Position numbers and translations under genes: made by a program. The notes beneath the pieces were generated by a model. That model was not told the DNA's origin. It saw only the letters and a list, made by a program, of their open reading frames with translations, and did no database searches. Below, piece by piece: positions 44,585 through 57,384 of a stretch of 64,000 nucleotides of DNA; position 1 is the stretch's first letter, and each line of letters opens with the position of its first letter. The DNA comes from Liquidambar formosana (taxonomy: Eukaryota; Streptophyta; Magnoliopsida; Saxifragales; Altingiaceae): contig CM077832.1 of the NCBI GenBank assembly GCA_039720395.1, positions 29,313,763-29,377,762 on the forward strand, in the 5' to 3' direction.

Positions 44585-46295
44585 GCTATACCATTGTTTG
44601 GTACCACAAAAAATAGATCCTGGTCATGGTTTTTGAATGAAAACCCCCCATACTATTGTTTTTGGAGCACAAGAAGACTGATACTCTCATCATATTTGGT
44701 AACTATGGAAGTTGATTTAATGAAAGGTTATAGAGAAGTCCAACTTAGATCAAGTTTAGAGCATATTAAATATTGCACTTACATTAAATAAATTCTTCAC
44801 TTCCCCATATAGAAGGATTTTTTATTCAGTTTTTGTGCGACATTGTTTCCAGAATATAGTTTGGATAGACATAATTCATTCTTCCCTCTTGCATATATAC
44901 GTCAACCAAAATAGCTGAATGCCATCTAAGCACTCACTCTCGATTTTATTTTTGGTCAAATTTGAAGGAAAACAACTGCAGTTCTTGATGCAATTTGTTC
45001 CCCAGACAGTAGGCTGCCTCATTCATTTTACCTTCTGATATGCAGTACTTAATTAAGCGGTTAGATTAATACCTAGGTTGATAATTTTACAGGCGTTACA
45101 TCCAGATATTAATTTTTCCTGGTTTTATTAATTTTTTCAAAAAATTATAACTACTTTGTTTGCACCATGGGAGATTTTACAGGCGTTACATCCAGATATT
45201 AATTTTTCCTGGTTTTATTTATTTTTTCAACAAATTATAACTACTTTGTTTGCACCATGGGAGACAGAGATGCTGAATGTCATGACCCTTGGCATGAGGT
45301 CTATAAGTCTTACCCTTGTATATTTATCTTAAACCATTTACCAAGAGATTGAATTGTATATTGCATACATATTGGAAGAAGACTATTGTGTAATAGGGCA
45401 CTGAATTTTGTCCAGAAATAAGGTGAAATCATCATCTTCGAAGAACTTGTGTCTATAAATGTAGATATATGCTTGTAGGCTGATGATTCTCTTGTGGCAA
45501 ACTTATACCTCTGCTTTAGAGGAAAGATTCTGCTTTCAGCATTGGATAAGGAAGCATAGCCAAACAGGAACTTGACATAGAATCACTTGTTCTAGTGATG
45601 TCGGGGCTCCTTGTTATTTTAGTTATGTCTTGGCAAATTGGTTATTTCAAACTCTTCTTTCTTTCCTTTTTTTGGTTCAATCAGAGGGGTTCAAACCCTT
45701 AACCTATCCTAAATCTACCCTTTACCCCACCCTCCCTCAGAACTAGGCTAGCCCTCTTCATTCTTTAACTGAATAGCATGTCATACTACCTGGAATATAT
45801 CAGGGTTTTTGACAGGTTCACATATATATAATTATGACATTTCAGATTGATTTAGCAATGTCGCCTTATTCTTGCTCAGGATATACCACGTCTATTTCCC
45901 TGTCTTGCCCTTGATTTTCTCTAGTCATGCTAATGTGTAGATCCTTTGCATCTGAACCCAATAATCTAACAAGCTCAAATATCTGTTATACCAAGATTTA
46001 ACTTAATTTGACCAAAGTAATCTTATAAAATATATATGCTACTTCCCCATTGCCCTACTCATTCAAAAATACATAGTGGGGGGAAAAGAGAGTAAATTTT
46101 GTCAGCAGGAGTCACTAAGGGATCAAACTAATAGACAAACAAATTTAAAAACCTATAACTTTCTAGAGAGTAAATTTTGTCAGTGGGAGTCACTAAGGGA
46201 TCAAACCTAATAGAACATATTTAAAAACCTGACTTAGTGGCTCATTAAAATTTCCATGCAGATCAAATCAAGTACTGAAAGGAACTCCTTCATTG
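44585..46295. other. Intergenic, copy 2, no gene
   Basis: Collinear with 11822-13398 apart from the extra 90-bp duplication at 45085-45264. Confidence 0.5.
45085..45264. repeat. 90-bp tandem duplication found only in copy 2
   Basis: Units beginning TTTTACAGGCGTTACATCC lie at 45085 and 45175 and run to GCACCATGGGAGA. Copy 1 has a single unit (12327 on), so the duplication is younger than the duplicon. Confidence 0.85.
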
Positions 46296-48289
46296 CTATG
46301 AAGATTTTGAATGATGAGCTTCTTCCTCGGTTGTGTTCCCATTGAAATGCTCAATTATCTCCTTCACTAGAGAAAGGGCAGAACTCTCTTGGGCTTGAAT
46401 CCTTGCAATCTCCTCCTCAGCTTTTTGCATGAATCCCTCCATTGAATGTGAAAAATTTTTGCTGCTTTTGTCCAGTGGCATTGCCTCATTCCATCTCTTC
46501 ACAACCTCAACATTCTTAATTCCCTTGAAAAGATTTGAGGCATAACTGATAAGATCATTGAAATCAATGGCGGCAGCTTTCTTCACCTTGGTGAGCTCAG
46601 AACTGAGACTTGTAACAGCTTGCAGGTCAAGTTTCATATGCTTGCATGATGGACAGAAACGAGAACAAATATCCTTAATAGCCATATGCAACAGTGTAGA
46701 CCTCTGATCAGTGGCCTTGACCCTTAGCAACTCGAGGAGAGTGTCAAACTTGCATGCATGGGCATCACCATGGCTTGTCCCAGCCTTGAGCACAACGTCT
46801 AAAAGCTTCAAGAATGTACTATTGTTCCTCAGTTCCTCGCAGACTGCCTATAAAGGAAGAAAAAAAAGTAATAAAAAAGGAAAAAAAAAACTATATATGA
46901 GAGCATGGAAAGGTCAATTATGCATTTTTCACTATGAGAAAATATATACCTGTACATTAACTGACATACTAGAAAAATTGCTTCTCATTCATGGTAGTTT
47001 GATTACAACCAACTCATTAGTGGATTTTTATAGACAGCAAGAAAGAATGACATGAAACTACATAATAATAAAATTATATAAAGAAGGAAATGAATCAAAT
47101 TTTTCTGACTTCTAATCTTGATCCTTGATATGCTCTATTTTGATTCATTTTCATATTCTCTTTATTCCTTGACTTTCATGTCTTGATTTATTTCCTCAAT
47201 ACTCCCTTTCAGATTTATGAAGATTTTAAATAAAATTTTCTTTAGTTTGATGCCGAATGATGAAAGATATATACCATTGTTGATGCAAATGAATACATAA
47301 ACTATATGTAAATATATGCATACTTAAGGATTGATGGATTTATGCATACATTTATGATAAATTAAAGCTGAGGTAAAAAGCTTCTACCAGAGTTTTTATT
47401 GGTAGTACTTAAAATTTATTTGTAAGGTGCTATATATGTACCTTTTAAATGATTGGAAAAGAGTTGTCAAACATAAACACCAACTAATGACATATGAATT
47501 AATCAACTTGGAAAATGAAATTACATGAAGAAAAGGAGAAGATATATGGATTTATTTACCTTTATACTTTCATACGATTTCATGAGGAACTCAACTTGAG
47601 TATTGAAGTTGGTTATATAAAACAACACTTCAACCCTCTTGAATGCGAAAGGAACACCCAGCAATGCCCTCAAAAACCCTCTCAGCCGGATCAAGCTTTA
47701 TGGGTGAATCGTTGCTATATCCTTTGAATTTGCATTCCTCCACTTTACTTGGAGCAAACTTCAATAAACTTCCCAAAATCTCAACATCAAGAGCATTCGT
47801 GCTGCCTGTTAACAAGTAGAAAATATTTTACATGGATGAATCCCTAACCTTTCAAAGAGACAAAATACCAATTAGTTTTCTACTGTCTTTTTGGTGCAAA
47901 GGCTATGGCTTATTTTTTTTTAAAAGGAATGAAATAAACTAAGAATTTATTATCTCTTGGATATGGCTTGCTTCACTAATATTAATTGTAATATTAATGT
48001 GCTATATTGTTAAAGTATTTGCAGCATACCCAGTCTATCTTGGAAATTAGATTGCAATCCAAAATGATTAACATGATAGTAGGTGAGTTGTCAAGAAAAT
48101 ATTTCCTAGTTTGCATGCTTCATATGGTGCAAAATGTGTCATGCAGTCAATAACATGCCCACAAAGTAAACAAGATATTATAGAATCTTGAATGAATCGG
48201 TTCATAAGGAATTATAGGTAAGAGAAATTGAGGAGAAGAAAAGAGAAAGTTAACTACAGGTAATCTTGCCATGCCATGTGTGCTAACAT

Positions 48290-49584
48290 CCCTTGACTAA
48301 ACTATTGCGTAGTAAAATAGTTCCAGTTAATGTACTTTAAGGGCAAGGAAGAGAACCAAAAATAATTTGGGCTGATGAGATTTGAGATATATGATACATG
48401 ATAGATTTAATTTAACAGAAGTACGTTGTTGCCCTAGATGCCTAGATATAGTGGAATGGCGAAAAATGATCTATGTAGCCAACCCCAAAAATAATTCGCT
48501 ATAACATTGTTGGACTGAGTTGAATTTTTTTTTTTTTTTTTTTTTTTGAGTTGAATTTTTTTATTTGTTACATACAGGAGCATCTGTGATTGAAAATCAA
48601 GGTAATTTAATTAAAGACCTAAGTGTCATAAAACCATGCTTAAAGGATGGAGAAAATAGAGGAAAGACTAAAGAAAGAGTCATTGACAAACCTACAACTA
48701 GCAAGGCTAGAAAATAAGTTTTCTGCTCAAATGAAATTTTAAATGCAACCTAGCTATAACTTTGAAATTAATATTATAAACACAACGACCAAATTTGACT
48801 GACAAAAAAAAAAAAAAAAAAAAAAAACGCTGCTGAAATAGGAGAAAATAAAAAAGTAACGACATGTTTAGATAAGGAATATCTAGGCGGAATTTGTCTT
48901 TGAAATAGAATTGATAAAATTCTCATAAGAAAATTCCTTATAAAAATTTTACAAATTCTATTTCAAAGACAAATTTTGCCTAAAAATTCCTTATCCAAAC
49001 ATAGGATAAGTTTTTATGATAAATTAGTTGCCTATGAGCAAGCCATATATATAATCGTCAAGATGGTGATGATGAAGAGCCTGTGATAAAAATCTCCACT
49101 CGTTTCACAAAATGGCATGATCGTAACATCTTTTGTTGGGATCTTAAGTTAGCTATATATAGGAAAGAGAAATGAAGCCAAAAAAGAAGAAGAGAAATTT
49201 TTTTTGTAACCCTTAGTTCAGCCGTAGGCATCAAGAGTTTAGTTTATCATATTCGATAGTTTCATGAGTATTGGTTTGTTACTACTAAAGAAGAGGATAT
49301 AAGGAGTTGCAATGAAGGCAGGACTAGACATCTCTCACTAGTTTATACGTACCTTAGCAAGCAGAATGGCCGGTGGACATATATATCAAATGAAATACAT
49401 ATATAGACATTAATTCATTCCATTTGTATTTATAACCTTCAAAGAGGAATTTATTGCAACTACTGCATTAAAGGAAAATTAACTTTTTATTGGGAAAAAA
49501 ATACACTACCTAAGAAGATTAATTTTAAAATTATACTATAATAAGAAAAATAAATGAATGAGATACTTCAACATAGTAAGCAGT
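48290..49584. repeat. Duplicon end, version 2a (no MITE)
   Basis: Matches 15465-16900 of copy 1 and 54352-57560. It lacks the 149-bp Mutator-type MITE; the empty target GAAATACAT is at 49392-49400. Confidence 0.85.
48863..49004. mobile_element. Foldback MITE, copy 2a
   Basis: Same long-armed foldback as 16008-16180, with a shorter centre. Confidence 0.7.
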
Positions 49585-50356
49585 GTCCAAACGACACAAG
49601 GCAAAAGTGTAGTAGTACATTGCTTAGAGAATTTATTTATAAAAAATAAAATAGAAGGAATAATTAAGTACCATCTAGAAGGGCTTCGCAGACTTCTTCG
49701 CTAGTCAGCCTTTGTACCCTCAGCAAATTTGCAATACCCTGAGATTTATTCGGATCAAGTATCCTATTTACTTGACTTGGTGAGGGACCATCCGCGGCTC
49801 GAGTTGTTACCTCTGAATGCGAGTTTGAGTCATTGCCTACAAACTTTTTCTCATTCAATCTGCACCCAACCAAATTTATTTTATTTTTGATGGGCAAAAC
49901 AAATTTTTTTTTTTTTTTTGTTTTTTTAAGAGTTAAAGAGATTACATGCAGTACGCCATAGAACAAAATACACCAACACACCCAAAGACCTAATAAAACA
50001 CCCTACACCGCCCCCCCCCCAAAAATTTATAAAATAAAAATAAAAATAAAAATAAAAAGGAAGAAAAGATTAAAGGTATCCGAAGCCTTATTCCCACCAA
50101 CGTTTCAATTTCAAACTAATCCTTAATGGCTCATGTGAAATGCCTCATACCTACATAGGCAACAATTATCAAGGTTTTAATCCAAACTAATCCACTAACG
50201 AATTAATTTGTAAAATGAATTCATATTCAATCTGCATTATTATATATAATAACGAACATGTATTAGAATGTGTGAACCAAACCAAGAACAAGAAGAAGGA
50301 AAAAAATATATACAGTGTAGATTTTTGCACGAGAAAGAAAACTAAAGTTTGGAATC

Positions 50357-50938
50357 CTACATAGAAGAGTCCATCTCCTCTTCATGATCAGAACTGATTG
50401 CTCGCTCTTCTGGCTTCAACATCCAATGTGGAGTGTCCTCAATTTGAGAATTCTGCGGTAACTCAGTTTCTGGGTTGTGCAGTCTCCTTATTTTGCTCTC
50501 TGGCGATGAAGGCGGGGTCACCAACATCGAAGAAGACTTCCTCTTGCTCAACAATGGAGCTGTGGAAGGATGCGGTGTTGTTGGTGGCGGTGGTGGAGAC
50601 AAAGGAGCTTCCATCGATACACGTTGTGGAGACATCTGAATCGGGCCTCTACGGCTTGAGTTCATTGGGTGGACCAGAGAATCCAGTTCATGATCAGCAA
50701 CAATAATATTAATATTGTTACTCTCAGCATCAGCAGCAGCAGAAGCAGCAGCAGCATGGTTGTTCCTTGGAGAATAACTGGAAGTCCAACGGGCATAATT
50801 TCGATTACAAAACCAGGGATCGTCATTAGAAGTAGGTCTTTCTGGAAGGGGACTGGGATCGACAGAAAAGGCATAGGTCATCATAATGACAACAATTAAA
50901 ATGAAAACACATACAAAAATAAGAAAAGAGTCGGCCAT
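50357..50938 (-). CDS. Membrane-anchored, Pro/Ser-rich protein of unknown function (193 aa)
   Basis: This is the only intact-looking non-transposon ORF of the window. Residues 5-25 (FLIFVCVFILIVVIMM and following) form a strong hydrophobic segment at the extreme N-terminus, a signal anchor or signal peptide. Then come an Ala run, PLSPPPPPTTPHP and VTPPSSPESKIRRL, and an acidic end EEEMDSSM. The start context (ATAATGG) is good and a TATA tract lies ~180 bp upstream. It sits 0.5 kb upstream of the formin exon on the same strand. Class I plant formins begin with a membrane segment and a Pro-rich region, so it may be their detached first exon; a weak echo of the FH2 start (PHW ... SSD) at the end is not convincing. 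No family was recognised. Confidence 0.55.
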   Translation of the reverse strand: MADSFLIFVCVFILIVVIMMTYAFSVDPSPLPERPTSNDDPWFCNRNYARWTSSYSPRNNHAAAASAAADAESNNINIIVADHELDSLVHPMNSSRRGPIQMSPQRVSMEAPLSPPPPPTTPHPSTAPLLSKRKSSSMLVTPPSSPESKIRRLHNPETELPQNSQIEDTPHWMLKPEERAISSDHEEEMDSSM

Positions 50939-51116
50939 TATGGCTTATAAGGTCAATAAGAGAGGGTGAGGGAGTATATTGGTGTACGTGCAGTGTGGTT
51001 TATGGGGGGTGGGACTGTGAGAGAATAGTGTTAATGGAAGGAGGCCTAGGAGGAGGAGGAGGAAAGAAAGACAAGGGATGAGGATTTGCATGTGAACCCT
51101 AAAATCTCTACGCATC

Positions 51117-51136
51117 TATATATATATATATATACT
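51117..51136 (-). promoter_or_regulatory. Possible TATA tract upstream of the 193-aa ORF
   Basis: A (TA)9 run 180-200 bp upstream of the ATG at 50938. It could be a core promoter or only a microsatellite. Confidence 0.35.
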
Positions 51137-51139
51137 AGT

Positions 51140-52442
51140 TAAAAGGAAAAACCTAAAAGGGGCGGGGGTTCAAAAAGGTTGGATACAGAATCCAGACAAG
51201 ATGGTAAGGAGTGTACGTGAAAGCTGTAACCCCTTCCTTTCCTTTTTTAGGTGTGTTCTCACTGTTCTCATAATGCCATAACGGGCACATAAGATCTTTA
51301 ATTATTCTCCATCTTGATTCTCATATATACATGCCTACAAAACTTGAGGGAAAAGGGTGGGAAAATTTTGAATTTACCTTAGAAAGGAATCCCTTTTATG
51401 GTTATTTTATTTTATTTTTATTTTTAACTATTTCAGAATTTTTCTAATTAGATCATGGGTACTGAACCTTGCTCAGCACTAGTAGACAGGCAAACGCAAT
51501 TTCCGTATAATATGCTTTACACATATTCTCCCATGTGATCATGGATTTGCAAGAAATTTCATAACAATGAGTTCTTTAATTTTCAAAGACTCGAGCCATC
51601 AAATGGTAGGCAATGTTGCCCACACCGATCCCACATTTCCTTAGATTAGACAAAAAATAAAATAAAATTACAGAACTGTTTTAAGCCACTCAATATTTTT
51701 GGAACAAAGATGTATTTTTAGAAAGAAAAATATTAGAGAAAAAGAGTTAATGGTTGTGACCTTTGTAAGTTGGTTGAGCGATTAGGTCTTGAATGTGTTA
51801 TTTTGGAGGTCATTGTTTTCATAGTTTATAACCCAAAATTGAAGTGATGATTTAAATAACCGAATCAAACTCCTCATGGACTTTGCGTGTATGTGGAATC
51901 GGATTGCATGTGTTCAAGGAGATTAGTTGGGTGTAAAGCATTTAGAACCTCTTGATATAAAAAAATAATAATAATAATAATAATTAAAACAAACAAACTC
52001 AAGAAAAGCCCATGACAGGACATTAGGTCTAATGACATGTCTCATTCTAATAGTGTTGTAGGATTTGCATATGTTTTGATTTTGAATCCGCGAAAATGTG
52101 TGTTCTCTTATTTTTTGGCAAAAAAACTAAAGAAAAAACATCAAGTTGGTTCGATCAGTTCCGATTTCGATAAGCTAATAAATAATTTCAGTTCTTAAAA
52201 CTGATAAATAATTTTAAATAATTTATTCACATTAGTTCTTCACTTCAAACTATTTTTAATTGTCGATAGTGACGTAAGGAGCCAAAAATCACTCGGGCCA
52301 ACCCATGAGGGGCAGAACAATAGGTACTAGGTGACGAGACCCAATAGCCAATAGAGGGTAAGGAGAGAAGCTCGTCATCCCTAGGACAGTAGGATTGAAG
52401 GATTCAATTATTCTAACCACAGGATATAAGCCTTTTTATTAA
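51140..52442. other. Gene-free interval unique to copy 2
   Basis: AT-rich with no ORF of note. A tRNA-like TTGGTTGAGCGATTAGG at about 51770, ending in an (AAT)n tract near 51965-51985, hints at an old SINE; the box B match is poor. Confidence 0.4.
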
Positions 52443-53650
52443 GGGGACTTCGGCAACAAGTATATATTATTGTACTTACATATTCATAAGTTTATGAAAA
52501 AAATTTATAAAGTTTTAAGTTCATAAATATAGCCATAAATACAAATATTCTTTAATAAACATTAAAAGAAGACCTTATCTTCACTGTTTGTTTAGATCTA
52601 ACCATTCTTTTATGAGGCTTACTGATTGCATTAAACATACTTATATATATATATATATATATATATTTTCTTTCTTTCTTTCTTTTATTTTTTATTTTTT
52701 ATTTTTTTTTCCTCCTCCTCTTTCTCCTGACTGAAAATGATAGTCACTTATGGCATCTAATTGTTTTAAAAGCACTATATTATCTTAAATTCAAAAAATT
52801 TCAAATCACTAATACCAAATTTAATTGTTTTATTCATAATGTAACTGTTAAACTTACTCCCAAAACAATTAATTTTACTTTAAACTCTACTAAAAACAAT
52901 TAATTTAAAAAATTTAAAAATAGTTATGTGTTACTATTTTAAAACAACACATTTAGTCAATGTAACTGTTTATTTTTTTCTTCCTAATTTTATATTTATC
53001 ATGAGTCTTGTTTCGAAGCTTTCGACGAATAGATTACAAAAATATAAATTTTATAAAAAACCGACATATAAATTAGGGGACTTTGGCCATAAGTCCATCT
53101 TATTGTACTTGTATAGCCATAAGTCTATGAAAAAAACTTATAAAGCCTAAAGTCTACAAATATAGCCATAGAGACAAGTACCCTTCAATAAGCGTTGAAA
53201 TAAGACCTTATCTTTACTGTTTGTTCAGATCTAGCCATTCTTTTATCAAACCTACTGATTGGACCAAGCATATCTATATATATATTCTTTTTTTTTTCTT
53301 CTCCTCCTCTTTACCCTAACTGAAAAATGATAGCCACATATGAGATGTAAATGTTTTAAAAGCACTATATTCTCTTAAATTCAAAATATTTCAAGTCACT
53401 AATACCAAATTTAATTGTTTTATTCATAATGTAACTGTTAAAATTACTCCCAAAACAAAATTTAAACTCTACTAAAACCAATTTAGTTTAAATTTTTTAA
53501 AGATAACTATGTGTAACTATTTTAAAATAGCACATTTAGTTAATGTAATTGTTTTTTTTCCCCCTAAATTTGTAATCATCATGGGTCTTGTTTCGAAGCT
53601 TTCAACTAGTAGATTACAAAAATATAAATTTATAAAAAAAATGACATATA
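52443..53650. repeat. Tandem duplication, period about 633 bp
   Basis: Units start GGGGACTT at 52443 and 53076 and share many blocks (GACCTTATCTT-ACTGTTTGTT, GTTTTAAAAGCACTATATT, CATGRGTCTTGTTTCGAAGC). No coding content. Confidence 0.8.
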
Positions 53651-54040
53651 AATTAAAAGTTATATCATTTTAATGTTTGAAAACAAAAAATAACAACTTA
53701 AGGGTAATGTAGATTTTATGCAATTAACACCCTTATAGAACACTCACGTTTTCTTAAGATTGGACTTATGCCTGTACAAGATTCTCACATAGACTTTTAC
53801 CTCTACAAGCTTACTAAAATTGTACTTTAGGCTATTTTTTCCTATAAATTAAAAGTTGTGTCATTTTAATGTTTAAAAACAAAAAATAACAATTTAAGGG
53901 TAATATAGACTCTATGCAATTAACACCATTATAAAACATTCACGTTTTACTTAAAATTGGACTAATGCTTATACAAGATTCCCACATGAACTTTTGCCTT
54001 TACAAGTTCACTAAAATTATACTTTAGGTTAATTTTCCAT
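53651..54040. repeat. Tandem duplication, period about 196 bp
   Basis: Units start AATTAAAAGTT at 53651 and 53847 and run through ATGCAATTAACACC and CACGTTTT to ACTTTAGGYTA. Confidence 0.8.
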
Positions 54041-54237
54041 TTTATTTATTTATTTAAGAATCGGTAGAAACCTATCTTTGTCCCTAATTAATCCTCTTTT
54101 ACTATCAACAAATGAATATCAATACTTATTTATAAGTTTGAATCCTAGCCTAGATTACTCACTTAACAAGTAAGACAAATGTCACATGATAGCCATAAGC
54201 CAATGTACAATTCTCCCTTATATCACATGCCTGATTG

Positions 54238-54238
<1 letters not shown>

Positions 54239-54269
<31 letters not shown>

Positions 54270-54282
54270 AAAAAAAAAAAAA
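54239..54282. repeat. C(21)A(23) homopolymer junction
   Basis: Twenty-one C are directly followed by twenty-three A, 70 bp before the second version of the duplicon end begins (54352). Confidence 0.9.
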
Positions 54283-54907
54283 CCACCCAAAAAAGAAAAG
54301 AAGAGCCTTATTACCAACTTTGCTAAAGTGCATGCATGCCTACGAAAGAAAACATCGACTAAACTATTGCATAGTAAAATGGTTCCAGTTAATGTACTTT
54401 AAGGACAAGGAAGAGAACCAAAAACAATTTGGGCTGATGAGATTTGAGATGATACATGATAGATTTAATTTAACGGAAGTACGTTGTTGCCCAAGAGGCG
54501 TAGATATAGTGGAATGGCGAAAAATGATCTGTGTAGCCAACCCCAAAAATAATTCGCTATAAGACTATTGGACTGAGTTGATTTTATTTTTTTATTTTTG
54601 AGTTGAATTTTTTTATTTGTTCCGTACAGGAGCATCTGTGTTTGAAAATCAAGGTAATTTAATTAAAGACCTAAGTGTCATAAAACCATGCTTAAAGGAT
54701 GGAGAAAATAGTGGAAAGACTAAAGAAAGAGTCATTGACAAACCTACAACTAGTAAGGCTAGAAAATAAGTTTTATGCTCAAATGAAATGTTAAATGCAA
54801 CCTAGCTATAACTTTGAAATTAATATTATAAACATAAGGACCAAATTTGATTGACAAAAAAAAAGCAAAAAACGCTGCTGAAATAGGAGAAAATAAAAAA
54901 GTAACGA

Positions 54908-55049
54908 CATGTTTAGATAAGGAATTTTTAGGCGGAATTTGTCTTTGAAATGGAATTGGTAAAATTCCTTTTTTAAAATTCCTTATAAAAATTTTACAAG
55001 TCCCATTTCAAAGACAAATTCTACCTTAAAAATTCCTTATCCAAACATA
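54908..55049. mobile_element. Foldback MITE, copy 2b
   Basis: Same family and same position in the unit as 16008-16180. Confidence 0.7.
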
Positions 55050-55092
55050 GCATAAGTGTTTATGATAAATTGGTTGCCTATGTGCAAGCCAT

Positions 55093-56865
55093 TAATTAAC
55101 CATAACACCCTTATTTAAAATTATATTTACCTTTTTATCCTTTAATTAAAACAAACCTTAAAACAATTATAATATAAATAATATAAATACCATATCAACA
55201 ATTAAACGATGGAAACCAAACAAGAAATGCTTTTCGGCGTCCTTCATTCTCCTTAGGTCTGATCCCATCAACCAAAACAAGGTTCTCTCTTTAATATTGT
55301 TCTTTTCTTTTCTTTTCAATGTTTTTTCTTTTTTTCCTCCTAATTTTAATGGTTGACTATGTAGTAGTGGATAAGTTAAAAACCAAAGAAGATGACTATT
55401 TGTTTACACAGTAACTCTTTGTATCTTTTTTCTTGTTTTTTATTTTTGTAGATCAATCACACTTCCAACCTTTGGTATTATCAATTGTTATTTTTCAAAT
55501 ATTGGTAGGGTTTACTTCTTCTACATCATTCTTTTTCCTATTATGTTTTTCTATGCACTGTGCTTACATATAAATTTTTATTGTTATTTTTTATAAAACT
55601 TTGCAATCTTTGCTTGAATGGCCAAATTAGTATATATATTGGTAATCACATGAAGAGAGAAAAAAAATGAAACTTTGCAATCTTGGTTTGAATTGCCAAA
55701 TGAAAAGATAATCACCTAGAGGGAGAGAGAGGGGAAGGGGGAGACAACAATAGATAAAACTCCACATGAAGGGGGAAAAAAAGATATGAAAAACTCTCTA
55801 CGCTATTTTCAATCTTTGCGTGGACTAAAAAAAAATGTAGATAATGATGCCATAAAAAAAATTGAGAAAAAAAAAAAAACATAGAAAAAGAGAGAAAAAC
55901 TTTGTCTAGAAATCAGTTTCGCTTTAAAAAAATATATATATTTAAAAAAAAAAAACATAAGCAAATTTACTTCACAAAGAGCATGTCTTTGACAGTGGAT
56001 GACAATACCACCAAATAAACAGATGAATCCAAAAAAAAAAAAAAAATATCCTAGAGGCAACCTAAGATCGTCTCCAAATCTTGGTTGTGGATCACAGGAG
56101 TATAGCTGAGAAAAAACAACTTGGGTTTGTTCACCAAATTGTGTTATTTTGATGGTAAGAAAGAGAGAGAACATTGTGGGGAGCAGATTATTCACCAAAG
56201 TGGGAGTATCGTTGGATGAGAGAAACGTGATGGGAAGGGCGGTCTTCAGCAGATTAGAGATTTTGACGATGAAAGCGAGGGCGAAAGAGATTGTATAAAT
56301 TGAGTTTTGACCATTTATAAAATTAATGACTATGATTGTGATTATAAGAGTGAATGGCTGTGATCTCATCATAATTTGAGGTTATAAGAGGTCAAACCTT
56401 AAGAGAATCTAATGCATAGGAGAGAGGACATTGCAAAATGTGGGAACTTTTTTTTTGGTAGAATCAACCATGTTAATTAACCAAGAACTTTCATCACCGT
56501 AAATTGTATTTGTTATACTTCTTATGTTCATAAAGATAGTGTTCAAGTCCTTCAACTCCTCATAACATAACATATATATCAAAATATTACTTCAGCATTA
56601 GTGATAGGATGCTTGTCCTCAACGACTCGAGGTAAAATGGTCCGGGTATCACAATTACATAATTATTTATTTAAATATAAATAAATACGAAAGTAATCAT
56701 ATTGAAACTAGGCTAATCAGGAAAAAAAAATCGTATTGAAAATAATTCACGTGCAATGCACGTGTGTACCAACTAGTATATTTTAAATTAATGAACCTCA
56801 AGCATCATTAGATCCTCTAGCATCCCAATTATGTTGGCACCCTAAAAGACCATCAATCATGTGAT
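55093..56865. mobile_element. 1.77-kb insertion with 8-bp TSD, containing a Helitron-like 3' end
   Basis: CAAGCCAT occurs at 55085-55092 and 56866-56873; copies 1 and 2a have it once with nothing between. Inside, 56748-56764 is an 8-bp perfect palindromic stem (CACGTGCA / TGCACGTG), then TGTACCAA and CTAG followed by T (56773-56777). This is the classic 3' end of a plant Helitron. No 5' TC end or Rep/helicase was found, and the 8-bp duplication fits a hAT-like element better, so the insertion may be composite. The 187-aa ORF at 55809-56372 (-) is low complexity and not credible. Confidence 0.6.
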
Positions 56866-57235
56866 CAAGCCATATATATAATCGTCAAGATGGTGATAAT
56901 GTCTGCACGCTTGGCCTGTGATAAAAATCTCCACTCATTTCACAAAATGGCATGATCATAACATCTTTTGTTGGGTCTTAAGTTACATACATAAGGAAAG
57001 AGAAATGAAGCCAAAATGGAAGAAGAGATTGTTTTTTGTAACCCTTAGTTCAGCCATAGGCATCAAGAGTTTAGTTTATCATATTTGATCGTTTCATGAG
57101 TATTGGTATGTAATTGCTAAAGAAGAGGATATAAGGAGTGCAATGGAGCAATGAAGGCAGGACTAGACATCTCTCACTAGTTTATACCTTAGCAGGCAGA
57201 ATAGCCGGTGGACATATATATCAAATGAAATACAT

Positions 57236-57384
57236 GAGCAAGGATCCTCTTTATTGCAATGGACGATCTATTGAAATCTGAATTGTTTATACCATATGAG
57301 TCCCACATGTTTTGGTGGATCTCACATGGTATGAACAGTCCAGATTTCAATGTATTGTCCATTAAATGGAGAGAATCTCTTCCC
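57236..57384. mobile_element. Mutator-type MITE, copy 2b
   Basis: 149 bp, same ends as 16569-16717, flanked by GAAATACAT (57227-57235) and the one-base variant GTAATACAT (57385-57393). Confidence 0.82.

Larger units (their letters stand above)
46296..49859 (-). pseudogene. Formin FH2 fragment, copy 2, two frameshifts
   Basis: Three exons: 49859-49672 (VNRILDPNKSQGIANLLR, LTSEEVCEALLDG, ending at a GTACTT donor), 47805-47560 and 46847-46296. They join in phase (GAT G|GC AGC) and cover FH2 from just after its N-terminal lasso to the C-terminus. The copy-specific exon at 49672-49859 is missing in copy 1. Exon 2 has one extra base near 47680 (AAAAACCCTCTC against GAAACCTCTC) and exon 3 lacks one base near 46313, so translation fails after KLDPAER. 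No FH2 start (KPLHWDKV-like) was found between 49860 and 50356. Formins nucleate actin; this copy cannot. Confidence 0.83.

Noticed and set aside
51745..51985. Possible SINE ending in an (AAT)n tract
   Set aside because: The box A-like stretch is fair but box B is poor and no flanking duplication was seen.
55809..56372. 187-aa minus-strand ORF
   Set aside because: Low-complexity Phe/Leu-rich translation of A-rich DNA inside a transposon insertion; no domain.
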